Source: Stercorarius parasiticus (taxonomy: Eukaryota; Chordata; Aves; Charadriiformes; Stercorariidae). From it: a stretch of 64,000 bases of DNA. Positions 51,441-64,000 of this stretch are shown here, one piece after another. The position numbers and the translations under genes are program-made. Within the stretch, counting starts at the first letter, position 1, and each line of letters starts with the position of its first letter. The notes beneath the pieces were generated by a model. It did no database searches and had not been told where the DNA came from. It saw only the letters and a list, made by a program, of their open reading frames with translations. Where the stretch lies: the NCBI GenBank assembly GCA_013396915.1, contig VWZL01005122.1, positions 713,887 to 777,886 on the forward strand, given 5' to 3'.

Positions 51441-54400
51441 CAGACAAATGCAGATAATTAAGCACTGAGGCACTGACTGTAACACTGCCCATACTGCTGA
51501 CCTGTGCTGCCAGAGGACTACATCTGCACTGCAAAGTAGTAAAACCCACTTAGCCATGAATTAATACATAACGAACAACTGACAATAATTATTTCAATAT
51601 AGTGTTCCTGACCTGCTTCAACACTTCCTTCCTTTTTCTCTGATTGTATTTTTTAGAAGGTTTTGCACTTGATTTCTTAACAACAGAGGCACTTACTAGT
51701 TTGTATTTTCCATTAATTCTCTATATAATAATAAGTATCACTTTCCTCTGAGACAGAAGTGTAAATGATTGGCTCTTTTTTTTAATGATGAGAATGCAAA
51801 GCTTGTGACTTAGGGCTCAGCAGAGCTCAACACATCTCATGGACCTTTACTCTGATAAGACTTAGCTACAGAATGAGAGAATTCAGTGAAGTGTGGCAGG
51901 TGTAATTAAAATTGTGTTATGCTGCTGATCCACAGGCAGATAAATTCTATAAGCGTTAAATTGCATTGGTTTGTTAAAAAAAATTGGCTGTTCATTTCCT
52001 TGTAAAAAACGACATCAATTTAAAGATGGTGAAACTATAAATCTGAAATGAATTACAGTAGTTCACAAGTTTTTCAGAATAAACAGAGGTCTGTGTTCTC
52101 CCCTACCAAGAGACTTAACACTTTATGCGGAGTGCAGTGAACCAGTTTAATAACAATTACAAACCAAAGGGATCGACATGCACAGATTGCTGACTGGTGG
52201 CATATTAATCCACTTTCTTCCATCCCGAATATAAACTTCTTAATGGAAAAAACAGAGATTTTCTGGGAACGAAGGTCAAAGGTTTAACCCAAAATGTTAT
52301 GTTTGTAATTTTTTTATTTGCCATTCACTGAAACAAATTTGATCAGGTGAAAATAAGCCTGGCTTCAAATGTCACGATGTGGGCAGATCTTCTGTTTGCT
52401 CCGATTTGAAATAAAATTTCTGGCTATTTTCCTTGTGTATTAATGGCAATATTTCATCATCGTTAGGAGTCTAATCACAAAACGTTCCACATGGAATATT
52501 ATAAATCAAGAACCCCGTTTACTTGTCACGTGGGCTCGCAAGTTCAGAGAGACTGGCCTTTTTGGAAAAGTTACCCTTTATCACGTCTATCAGTCTGTGA
52601 AAATCAGAGTAAAAAGTCATCTGTTACAATCTTGGCTAACAAAATATTAACACATACTCTTTCACAGACAGCCACAATAACTCACAGGGCTGTAGAGATA
52701 ATGGGAAGAAACTAATTGAAATGACTTCACACATGCAAGCAAATTCTTGAATTGAAATCAGATGAAAGTCAGATAAAATTGCACCAGGTTTTAAGCTGAA
52801 GCCATGCAATAACTATTTACTTAATGGGCATGCCTGCATTCTGAAAAGGACATTAGCTCATACTGTGGAGTTTCCTTTGCGGATTTACCTGTGAATATTT
52901 ATAATAAAGTGAATAATATTTATTATACGATCTTTTCCTGAAGTTATTTATGTAGTTAAGATGAGGAATAATATCGAATGAAGATTATATAAATAGGATT
53001 AAAGATCAGGGCTAAAGGGCTGCAGTAGCTCATACACCGAAGAGAAGCAGATGGACATTTTCTAGAGAGAATCTGTTCATTATTATTATCACAAAATCTT
53101 GTGCCCATGAGAGTCAGGATCAAACAAATGGATCTGGGGAGAGGAAAGAGCCAATCTGTATGTGCTCAGGTAGCTCGTTGGTTATGAATTGAGGTTGTGA
53201 AAATGAAAACATTCATGAAAATGAGACCATAATGGGTACTTATTGCTGAATTCTGAATGCCTACCTTGCCTTTTTTCGTATGAATTTTTTATATAAGCAG
53301 CAAATCTTGAAGGAAGCTTCCATTCACCGTTATCTGTTGGTCCCATTTATTTGTCTTCTAGCAGATATCTGTCAGTTCCTTAAATATGTCATTTATTACC
53401 AGGCTTTTAAAAATCTTTTCTGTAAATCTACAGCTATATTTTACTGTGTCTTCCCACAATTCTTGTAGAGTATCAGAAAGAGCTTGTTTACATATGAAGT
53501 TGTTTATGGACAAGAAAAAACACATCTGCTTCCGTCAAGAATGATTCCATGTGCAGATAAACCCAAGGCTATACTATATTCTCAAGGCATTCACAGAAAG
53601 TTAGCACAATAAGTGGTTAGAAAGTGCTTTGGGGAAAAGTATCTTGATACCTCGTTTAGAATTAGGCTATAGCGATATTAATCTTTTCCTTCTTATCTAT
53701 GTACCTATGAGACATCTGAAACACCAGTGAGCCATTTCTGGAAAATATGCTTCAACATCCTTCTGAGGAGAATGTAAAAGGATAAAATCCAGATTGCCAG
53801 CAGTTTTAAGAGAGCAACTAGTTGCTTTGAACTTCACCCTACTTTACCAACCTGTTTTTCAAAACTGTTCACCACAAAGTATTATGCGAATACCATAAGG
53901 CTACTCATGAAAGAGTTTTTGTGGTTTTTCTGCTGAAGTTAATACCTTCCAGAGACAGAGGAAAACAGCACTATCACTGCAATAGTTGCCTGACTTGTTC
54001 ACTTGAAAGTCACTCAATCCTATGGGGTCAAAGAGGTCCTTTCAGATCATCCACGTTATTGTGTATATTTTATTCTTATCCCCAGAATAATGTCAGGAGG
54101 GAGCCAGCATTCAGTCCCTCCTTCTCCCAAAAACGAACAGTCTAGAATAAGCAAAGCAGGTACTAAGGGTGTGCAAGTAATGCAGGCCTGCACACAAACC
54201 ACATACATTTACATTTTATTCTAAAGCATGGTCTAAGCTAGACTAAAAGTTTTTGTTTTCTCCAACTGGAAGACTGTATGGACACCAACATAGAGAGCCC
54301 ATCAACGGAGGAGATGGAAATGAACGTCAAAGTCTCCCAGGGAGCCCAACATGGAGAGAAATTTGATTTTGCTTTGCTTGGTCTTAACCTCCAAGCCCAG

Positions 54401-56479
54401 TTAGGAGGAGCTGTGCTGGTGGTACTGATCAGGCTTATTGTGTTGAAGCTACTGGTTTGGCTTCCTTAAATTTACATGTTGAAACTCTTTGTCCCTTCCT
54501 GCAATTGCAGGTGCGCCAAGCAAAGGTAAGGTGAGTGCCGGTTCCCCCGTGGGGAGTGCTCGACCCTCAGCCTGAGCCGGAACATGCCGTCAATGCTGAA
54601 AACACGAAGCAGCACAACACTGTGATGGTGCAGCAGTAGGCTTAGCATAAAAAGTAACAGTTGAATTATTTCCCATTCTTGCTACAATCATTAACATAAA
54701 ATCAATTTATGTTGTGACATTTTCAGTTCTCATTATGATCTCTGTCACAAGAGGGAGGATTTTAATCCCCCGTAAAGTCTTTAAGAGAAAGCTGAATAAT
54801 ATGCACTAAATGCATTATACATTTTCTAATATGACCTTTTCACGGTTCTTCAGTTTGACTGCCTGGTCACTCCTGTTCTTTGGCTGCCTTGGTAATCTGA
54901 GAGGAACAGGTAGAATGGTAAATAATCAAAATACTGAATCTTTAAAAGGTTAACTTCATACTGCAAGCGACTCATTTATAGGTTATATAAACTGTATGTT
55001 CATATTCTGCAACCCAGAAAAAAGCTTAGGAAGAAAAGCAAATGGCTGACTATGACTCTTCTCGTGACAGTGATAAAAATTATTTGGGAAAGGATTAAGA
55101 TGGCTGCGCAATAGGTACTAATTTTATTCTGCCAATAGTTCACGTGTACTTGCGCTATGTGAAATGATCTACTTTTTATGGAGATGTGGGGAACTTTACT
55201 CACCCTTCACCCTTAAAAGGGCTGAGAGCCTCAGAGAATCGTTTCAAAATGGGAAGTAATGCTAGCCATCTTCCTGCTGTTGTGTTTTGGGGGATTTTTT
55301 ATTTTGTATGAAACCTAAAAAGTAATCAAAAGTGAACCTGGTACTGAGTACTTTGTAAAATAAGTCTCAGGTAATTCTCTTCTCTTGTTATTGTTTTCAG
55401 CTGTGGCAAACTGCAAAGGGACCCAAGGTCATGCAAGAGAAGAGGGGATTGCAAGTGGGAAAACAGGGAGAAGCCAATGTATCCACTCAAGGAGAGCATG
55501 GAGCAAATCCTCTCCTTGAGGATATGACCCGGCATCTGAGCGTACTGCATTAAAACTAGAGAATATCCTTTTGACTCTGATGCTGGCCTACATTACTATA
55601 GCCAAGCCCAAGAATTCTCCCAGGAAAAGGGATGGGGAGACAGGCCAAGAAAGGATGTCAATGCCTGGAATGATTTCTGTATCAGTAGCAGTAATTTTTT
55701 TTCTAAGGAGGGCTGGACAAGGAGTATAAAATATCACATGGTGCGATTTGGTACCCCCATAATGCACTCACAGGTATATAGAAATAAGGGAATGGCAGTA
55801 TGGGTGCCAAATTAATTAATAAAAAACATGAAGGCCCCTATATCACAGAGATGTAAAATTTTACTATAGTGTGCCTTCCTTACGGGAAAATTCTTAGAAA
55901 TGAACAACAACAAAAAACCCAAAAGGGAGAAAATTCCTCTTTAATCGGATTTTAGAAAGAATTCTCTTATACAGAGAGAAGTGGAGCTCTGGGTGGAAGG
56001 CATCTTTGAAAACCAATATCCTGTTCTGCAGGCTAAAGGCATTTAAGTTCCTTACATAGGTATCCGCAGACCATTCAGTGGAGATGGGCGGCTCCTTTTT
56101 TCATTCATTCTTTTTCCTAACTCTATCACAAAACCCCTGAGAGCTTAATAACGTAAGGTCCAAGCAGAAATATTTTGGGTGTCGGTTCAGCAGTTCAAAC
56201 ATGACAATTTGTCTCTCCTTTGTGTGGGCTGGGGAGAAGTCACCTAACGAGGCACTGCTGAGTTTGTCAGAGAGCTTGGCTTGAAAGTTTCTATGAAATC
56301 CTAACGCTACGTCCTCATTCATCCTAAGAAAGGGAAGACACGGTTTTTCAAGTAGTCGAAACTCATAAGCAAGTTAACTTTCTGCTCTTGTGTCTAGGAA
56401 GGCTTTCAGAAATGTGAAAGAACACAACCAACACGCAGAGAAGCTACTTTCTATTCCCTATTAAAATGGCAATAATCTC

Positions 56480-56506
56480 TATTGCTTTGTAGCCGACAAA
56501 GCAATA
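56480..56506. promoter_or_regulatory. Palindrome of SOX-type cores (candidate enhancer element)
   Basis: TATTGCTTTGT and ACAAAGCAATA form perfect 11-bp arms around a 5-nt spacer. Each arm contains a CTTTGT/ACAAAG core, the consensus recognised by SOX HMG-box factors. It lies in an AT-rich block of the large SPOCK1 intron with nearby TTAATTAA and TTTAATCAATCA homeodomain-like sites. Enhancer function is inference. Confidence 0.35.
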
Positions 56507-58823
56507 AAGAGCTGCTAAGATTAATTAAACCCTGAAAGGAGGCTGAAGCGTTTAATCAATCACCAGTGCTGGTTCTTGCCACTATACCATTCATAGATTA
56601 TTATATCGCAATTCGAACTACAAAGCAAGGCATTTGTAATATAAAAAGGGCATTGCTAGTCAATTTTTAAATATCTAGTTCCAGGTATTGAGGACCTGCT
56701 TTTTCGCAGTATCTGAAAACTGTTAACAAGTTCACTTCACACTGACCATTCCCTTCAATTGTGGGTGCTCAGCACTTCTGCAAATAAGGCCTCAGAGTCT
56801 CAAATCAGGAACCCGGAAAATTAGAAGATGCAGCTAGTGACCCTTCATGGAAAATCTGGCTTAGCAAGATGGGCAGCATTACAAAGGAAATCAGTGCCAG
56901 GAACTGCACAAGAATTAATTTCTCCAGGGCAGCACACATCAACTGCTCTGCCTACGTGACTTTTTTTTCTTTATTTTCTTCACCCTTTGCAATTTGCTGC
57001 CTCTTGTGCTCTGCAGCTTTGTAGAAATACAACGTAACTGTTGTCTCCTCTACTACGGAACCTGACCTATGGCCAAACCAGGAACATTCTGTACTGAATG
57101 AGAAAATGATGCTACGGACTAAATGGTCGACGAACATGTAATTAAAAACTGTATCATATTGCATACAGAAAAGGGGTGGAATTAATCCTATCTGAAAGAT
57201 GGACTCAGAAACCTCTCTCACTTTCAGGTGTACTTTGAAAACCAAACAATTATCTGAGAATGATTTCAATTATCAAAGGTTTTAAAACCACGTTCAGGAA
57301 GCTTCAAAACACACTTTTCTCAAAAAAAGTGAAAACGTGATCTTGCATAATTCCCAGGCTGGTGACACTCAGGTGTGAGATGAGAAGAGAAACATGGTAA
57401 TAAACCTTTGAATTCATGCACAAATCCTGCATTTGTTAATAGCATATTTGCTCTTGCCTTCCAGTGGTTAGCGTGTATCTTTAGGGCAGTTATGGGAGCA
57501 TACCACCAAATTATACATAATTCTGATTTTCTAAGAAGGTTGTTTACAGAATCTTAAACATATACAACAGCAATGGGAAGAGCCACACCTCCTATTTATT
57601 GGTGTGAACTGAACTGCTTTAAACTCCTGTTCTTTCAGAGTTGGCTTTAGTTCTGTTGAAAGGAGAAGGCCATCAAGCTGTGAATACTCCAGGACGGGTC
57701 CTCCACTGATATAAATCAGTACTGACTTTAATGGAGCTATGTGGATTTACAGCAGACAGAAATCTTGGCTGGCTGATTGTCCAGAGAGTGTTAAAGCAAC
57801 TGACAACTCTACCATTTGGAGAACTCCACTGAAAATAGGTATTCCCTACAACTTCTGATTTTTGGCATCTGAGAGACCTATGTGTACGATACAAGTCACT
57901 AATGCTGAAAGATTTAAAGTCTATTTGACGTAGAACAATCATGACAAGAAAAGACAGAATAAAGAGTTTTCTATAATGATAGCACTTACCACATATTGTA
58001 TATCATATATGTTAAGTACTCAAAGCACTTTAGTAAAAAACCATTCATTTCCTTTCACAATATGGTCAAGCATGATATCTAACACACAGAAGTGAGAATT
58101 GCCACTGCAGCTTTTTGGAACTGATTACCACTTACTTCACCAGGGAACAGCAAATGCTATTTCAGGAGTAATTTGAATCACCGATGTGCTCTACGCAGGA
58201 GCTGGTTACATCTCCTTGATATGGAAGGATAATCTGTCACAACACTGACAATGCACAGAGCAACTATGAACTATCCTTAGGTTACTCCAGTGCAGAAGAA
58301 GAGAAAAGGAGGTTTGCTTTCATGTCCTCTTGCTGGAGATGGCTCCATTTTGGCCAGGTGTCAAGGACATTTGAACCTGCATTTGAAGGGCATGTGAACA
58401 GGTTCACCCTGAGCAGAACGGAAAGGAATAATGGGCATCTTCTGAGACCTAGGGAGACAGACAATTCCCTGGGGGACAGGATGCCAAGGAATAAAAGAAT
58501 ATGAGATGGTCACACAAGGTTCATTTAGCCTAATGGTCTGTGATGATGACCAATGGCCAACGTCCAGTGACATTTATGAGGTTGTACCTCTCCAGAACGC
58601 TCTTCCAACTTCCCATGATTTTTTCACTACTTGGGGCAGAGATAGATTAAAAATGTGAACAGGAGGCTAAAATGCAGCTGCAATGACAAAGTGTTGCCGA
58701 AGTATGCCAGGAACTGAAAAGCCTTCATGAGCATGTGGAGTTACATACAAGCAAAGTCATCGGTAACAGAAAATAGCTAATATCATGGGAAGTTACTGCA
58801 CTCCTGGGGAGAAAAGGATGACT

Positions 58824-58850
58824 ACTATTATTATTGTTATTATTATTATT
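58824..58850. repeat. (ATT)n trinucleotide microsatellite
   Basis: About nine ATT units with one GTT interruption in the large SPOCK1 intron; likely length-polymorphic. Confidence 0.9.
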
Positions 58851-61800
58851 TGACATACAGTTTCTGTGCTGGAAAATGGAGTTTTGAGGCAATCAAAATA
58901 ATTTACAAATTAGGATCGACAAGCTGAAGCACTGAAATGTTGAAATTAAGCTCATTCATTTCAAAGTGATGTCTCTGCTTCAAAAACTGTCAGATTTCAT
59001 TTTTTAAAGTTTTTTGAAAGGTCTTTTACTTTACCAAGAAGAATTACCCCCTCAAATTCTGACTTTCCAGTCCAGTCGGTAAACTGAAAAATCAATTATT
59101 TGCACAGTACTGGTTTTGGGGAAAAAGGCCAGAAGAGAAGACAAGCACATACGAAAGTCAGTGGGGAATCAAATGGAGAGTGAGAATAAACATGGAATTA
59201 TCCACAGGGTTGTCAGAGCCTCACAAAAAGCTGACTGCTATTCCTAATTTATATTTAGAAGCATATGGGGAAAGAGAGGAGAAGAAACTTTGCTGAAAGT
59301 GGAAAAGCTGGCAAGCGTCACAGCCACGTACAGAACCCAAGTGCTGCGACTTGGCAAGAGGGCAGATGGTCTCTGCGCACGGTATTAACACTTCTCAGCA
59401 GAAGACAGCCATTTAAAAAAGTGAGGGAGAAGTTGGTCTCCGAAATCCGAAAAGAAATTAAAAGCATGTGCATGACACAACAGTCCCTGAAGCAAGCGAA
59501 GTATCTACACAAAAAAGGCCTGAGCAGAAATTGGAAAAGAGCCCTCTAGCAGTCCAACTGAAATGTCTTTCTATGGAGGAGAGTAATTATTGTTTTGGAA
59601 GGAAACTGAGTCCAGCAATTAAAGCAAGTGCTTTGAACCACTGCTAGAGGTTTCCTGAAGTATGTTACACAAACCATAGAAACTGTGTGTGCATTTGTTT
59701 ACCTGTGCATAAGAACGAATCCCTAATTCTCAGAGGCAATGTGAGGTTGAATCCATTAACATTAGCAAAGTGCCTAAAGAACCTAAATAAAGGGTTTAGA
59801 TGGCACAAAGTGTTAAAATGCCCACAACCGCACGTTGGTTAGCATTTAATGGCAGCAAGAGGAACTGGAATAACAACATATTCAAATGCCCAGACTGTCC
59901 CTGCTTATATTAAGATTGTACAGGTTACCTGGTAAGAGTAATGTGAGGGAGCAAGCACTGCACAATAAATGCAATTTGTTAAGGATTTTCTCTAGCTAGG
60001 CCACATGGCATCTTTCCAACCCAATTTCTTTATGCAAAACAAATCATTTTGCATAGATTTGCTTGTTACTAACATGAGAAGGGACTTATTAACAACACAA
60101 ATTACATCTCACTTAGATTTCATTTATTATCCTGAATTAGCTGGTGAGTGACTATCCTTGCGCCTTATCTGCATAGGCATTTACAGAGCACTTACTGTTG
60201 TGGCATCAATGCCACTCTTCATCTTGCTATAATGCCTGGAATATGTATTCAAAACAGTCATCTGTGAAATGAAGCACGTTAAGTTTAACTTTGCATCTGT
60301 GTATTTTGAAGGAGGAAGAGAAGTCATTTGCAGAAGCCCTGGGCATTCTCTCCTATTAAAATAAAATTTCCTGAAAGTATCTTAGACTGTAACTGCTTTG
60401 CCCTACAGCATTAAGACCAGTATTTTCAATAGAACGTCTACATCCAGCTCCTCTGTAAGCGCCAGTCTAAATTTGAAACCAGTCCTTTACAGCCTAACAA
60501 GCTACCCACACCACCAGCTGGCTGGCTGGATCTCTTCTGGCTACTTTCTTCTCCTCTGATTCATTGTGACCTACAGCTAAGGACGTTTTTCACACTGCAG
60601 ACCCATGGAAAAGACTCTCATAATCTTGTTAAGGGCTGGCATACTTGACTTGCAATGCAGAATCCTGCATTTGTCTCCTCAGGGAAGTAAACACTTTTAA
60701 AGAGGCTTTGGACTTCTAAAATGACTTAAACAAATACAATGGCCACACTAGTAATAAGTGAATCAGTTTTCTACCTCTCACAAAAATGTCTACAGTGAGG
60801 AATTTGGATTTTATGTGCCCTTATACAAACTCATCTACAGCTTTATTTTTTTATTGCTCACATGTTCTCAAGGGAAGGCAATTTCTCTTTCAAGCAGCAG
60901 TGACTTTAGTAAGTCAAAGCATCCAATTGCTAGAGGAGGGTTTACTTTACCTCTGATCACTGAAACCCCGCTGTGGAATACAATCTGTTTTCAGAAGAGC
61001 AAAGAGGTGAAGGACAAAAACAAATGGCAATTACTCTAAGACTGTGAAGAGCTTGGAGACTGGTATTCTCTCGCATCTGAATTAGGGTAAGAAAATATAC
61101 TGGTCAAAACGTTGCCAAGGAAAACACTCTATCACTGAGCATGCTGAAATTTGTCCTGCTGTCATCTAGAATACAAAGTTGTAATATAATAGTATATAAT
61201 ATTTGTATTTATGGCTGCTTTTTAAGAAAGATTGCACGAATTTGTTAACTTGCCTTTAGGATAGACATTGGGCAATGACGTGATAGTATATTCACGGTTT
61301 GCACCAATAACTATAATTCTATTATTTTATGACTAAAAACTTTTTTACTGCTCTCAATCCCTTGCCATACCAGTGAAATGAGCTTCTGAACTTCCCCCTT
61401 GACTGCCTACTTGAAAAACAACTGCTTTTCAATCTAAATTCATGCAACACCTTTCTTAGGGATTCCACCAGTCCAAAGTATAACACATTTGGTACATATT
61501 CATGTATTTGAAGCACCAAGAGAAATAAACCACGGTATTTTTGACTATCAATGTTGCCAGAGAAGCTCTGTCTTTAGCATTAGCAAAAGAGTTGGCCATA
61601 CAATGCTTTTACATACACAGCAACTCTGGCACAAAGAACCAGTCATTTACCCAGACACATTTCAGGTTTTCCAATGGGCATGCTGTAATACTTTCTGAGA
61701 TTACTAAATAATCAGAGCAGGCTTGAAGATCAACCTTTAAGATCATGTGTGGCAAAATATTGTGCAAACTACAAAGGGAAGAAAAAACACACCAACCCTC

Positions 61801-62360
61801 ATTAACTTCCAATCACCTTGTAAACATACGTTATACTGAGCATCCTCAAACTCTTCATGCTTTTTTCCAAAATTTACAATTACAGAAATGGGAATTCCAA
61901 TAATAACTGGAATATTACTTGGGATTATTTACAAACTTCTTCATTATTTAGAAATACAAGTTATATTTATGTAGAAATATAATCACTTCTTGTGACATTT
62001 ACTGATTAAAAATATCGCTAATCAACCAACCAAACATAAACGTGTTTGAAATCTAGTAGCTTTTTGCTGTAAAATAGGAAAGTAATCTCTCTGTATAGTA
62101 AGTTAAATGCAGGAGCTACTCTGTGGCCTTCACTAGTTCTGAGAGCGTGACACACAAGTCCAGGCTTGCTTAAAACACAAGGTGCTTTAATGTAATTCAG
62201 TTTCTCAAGGTCAGGAGGAGGAGTTTATTTCTGAACCCTTTGTCTTAATAGCGGTGTCGTGCAACATGAAATAGCACCACCACATATCAGCAGGTTCTGA
62301 ATTTCTTTTGAAATGCAAAGACCTGCCAATGAATCTGCTTCTCAGAAGCTTAATATATTG

Positions 62361-62380
62361 CTTTCACTTGCTTTCACTTG
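62361..62380. repeat. Perfect 10-bp tandem duplication
   Basis: CTTTCACTTG is present twice head to tail in the large SPOCK1 intron. Confidence 0.9.
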
Positions 62381-64000
62381 CATCTTCTTTATTGTCGCTC
62401 TCTTATACCCATACTCAATTGCACACAGCATCTTTCCTTTACTGAGGGCTGCAGTTAATCAGCTGGTTCCATAAAGCCCCACATAAATTCTATTTTATGA
62501 ATTCTTTGTCACGAGAAAGTAGCCAAATGCCTTGTGCCCCGAGACTCAGCAGTAACACATCACCTTTGTGCAGCCTTGCAAAGCTGGGATGGAAATTACA
62601 GCAGCCCAAGAACAGAAACTCCTCAATCACCTTCGCTATGGTAGCGTTGGTAATGAAAAAATAGAATCTAGCGATGTTTAACAGACAGGTCTTAAAAAAG
62701 ACAGTGAGAAAAAGAAAGAGAGAAAGCAAATCCGCCTGGGTACATGAGTGGATAGACGTTTGCAAGGTTGCCTTTGCAACAGAAGAATCTTGACAGTGTG
62801 AAATGCTGCCATGAGCTCACATTTTCCAAATCTCTCCGAAGTAGCAGATGTCTTTCCCCCTTCCTCAAATCCCTCATTCATTTTACACCCTAAACTATAG
62901 GGCTAAAAAAAATACATGCAAAAATATACTCTTTTTGATTTAATGCATACTGAAAGAATTGCCTTAACTTATCCTATCACTTAAATACCAGTATCAGGCT
63001 AATGTCTTCAATGCGTGTTTTCAATAGTGCTGTGGCATTAACTTCTAGGAGATGGGACTTTTTACTTTGTTTTTGTACCAAGCACAAAGAAGTCAGTGAG
63101 GGGAGTGGTTTAGCTCTAGACTGAGGCAGAGAAAAACCCACTCGCTATCCTATCTCAGCTTGAAGTCATTCCTGATGAACATCGCCGATCCAAATTTATA
63201 AAAGACTCCAGACGAGGTCTTACCAATGCCCCATAAAGCATTATCAGTATTTCTGGAAGTGCCTTTCCTGACATGCCTGAGGACTACAGAAGTATTTTCA
63301 CAGCTCAGAGTTGCTCATGGTTATTCTGTGACCAGTTAGCACACTAAGGTCATTTTCTCCTTTAGACATTTCTAACCAAAGAGCTCTTAGATTAAAGCAG
63401 ATGTTCATATTATTAGACCCCAAGTGTATAATTACACACTTTGTGCTAATGAACTTCTTCCCATTTCTATTGCTCCAGTTCTCAAGGACATCCAATTGAA
63501 AATACAAAAAGGAACTTTTTAAAAGAAATGTGAAATACCGTCCAGTGTTTTTTGCAATCAACTTGACTTCTTTTCATAAAAACGTAAACTGAACAGATAA
63601 CACTTCCTCCCACTTGCTTCTTTGTTGAAAAATCTATTTTAATTATTCATTGCCTTCTGGATAACAGCATTCTCAAATGCAGTTACTGTATACGCTATAT
63701 AGCAGTCACCATATGCCTTTCCTCCTCATACATTCAAAAAAATCAAAACACTTAAAAATGTTATTACCTAATAAAACCAAACTGTTCTTTAAAAACTCTG
63801 ATCTACTTTTTTGGTTGAGAATTTCTTGCTTGCTTGTGGGATTTTACTAAATTGAGGAAAGGGGTTCATATATAAGCTTCGATGAACAATCTTAAATGTA
63901 CAAGGTGAAGATTGGTATGAAAGATTAGTTATTTAAAACGTCCAAAACAATAGTGTTCATATGTAAAATGAAAGGGAAGCACGATGCATACTTCATAACA

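Larger units (their letters stand above)
13695..64000 (-). other. SPOCK1: SPOCK1 (testican-1) gene, 3' part of the locus
   Basis: This entry spans the part of the SPOCK1 transcription unit inside the window. The five exons found here join in one frame and supply 242 residues plus the stop codon, a little over half of a testican-1 of about 440 residues (length recalled). The product is a secreted modular proteoglycan of the SPARC/testican family, acting in the extracellular matrix and prominent in nervous tissue. The choice of SPOCK1 over SPOCK2 or SPOCK3 rests on near-identity with recalled human testican-1 through the EF-hand exon and on the acidic tail ending GYIW. The right boundary is the window edge, not a gene boundary; the first exons, promoter, signal peptide and Kazal domain lie further right. 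The left boundary is inferred from a candidate poly(A) signal. All four internal introns and the 5' intron are phase 1, so every exon can be skipped or kept without changing frame. Confidence 0.93.
32054..64000 (-). other. SPOCK1: Part of a very large SPOCK1 intron, open at the window edge
   Basis: About 31.9 kb upstream of the first recognised exon has no segment I can match to the Kazal-like domain or to any N-terminal testican sequence. It is therefore read as one long intron whose donor lies beyond 64000. The sequence is AT-rich with scattered GC-richer patches near 36640-36900 and 40030-40330. It contains simple repeats (34500-34515, 43367-43386, 58824-58850), a pyrimidine-rich tract (about 50300-51440) and several AT-rich blocks that look like candidate enhancers. 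I recognise no nested gene on either strand. A short missed exon cannot be excluded by eye. Confidence 0.7.

Overview
The window is vertebrate genomic DNA, almost certainly from a bird. Coding sequence is sparse and broken into exons with GT..AG splice sites. Interspersed repeats include CR1 non-LTR retrotransposon copies of the avian type, with the characteristic CR1 3' end. There are no bacterial-style operons, tRNAs, rRNAs or CRISPR arrays.

One gene is recognised: the 3' half of SPOCK1 (testican-1, a secreted SPARC-family proteoglycan), on the minus strand. Five consecutive coding exons are present, in transcript order 32053-31937, 25204-24983, 24388-24326, 19159-19022 and 17999-17809. All junctions are phase 1, and the exons join into an uninterrupted frame ending in a stop at 17811-17809. 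They encode the start of the extracellular calcium-binding (EC) region, the EF-hand pair, the complete six-cysteine thyroglobulin type-1 domain, the Ser-Gly glycosaminoglycan attachment region and the acidic tail. The signal peptide, N-terminal region and Kazal/follistatin-like domain lie upstream, beyond the right edge.

Layout: 1 to about 13.7 kb is intergenic sequence downstream of SPOCK1, with two CR1 pieces, a striking TA/CA palindrome and one exon-like island at 11393-11493. About 13.7-17.8 kb is the probable long 3'UTR. 17.8-32.05 kb holds the five exons and four introns. 32.05-64 kb is part of one very large intron with no recognised exon.

I found no new biological system. The points most worth a second look are the exon-like island at 11393-11493, the long perfect inverted repeat at 12097-12153, a hairpin in the SPOCK1 3'UTR at 16318-16344, a palindrome of SOX-type cores at 56480-56506, a polypyrimidine/acceptor-like signal at 40031-40082, and a long pyrimidine-rich tract near 50.3-51.4 kb.
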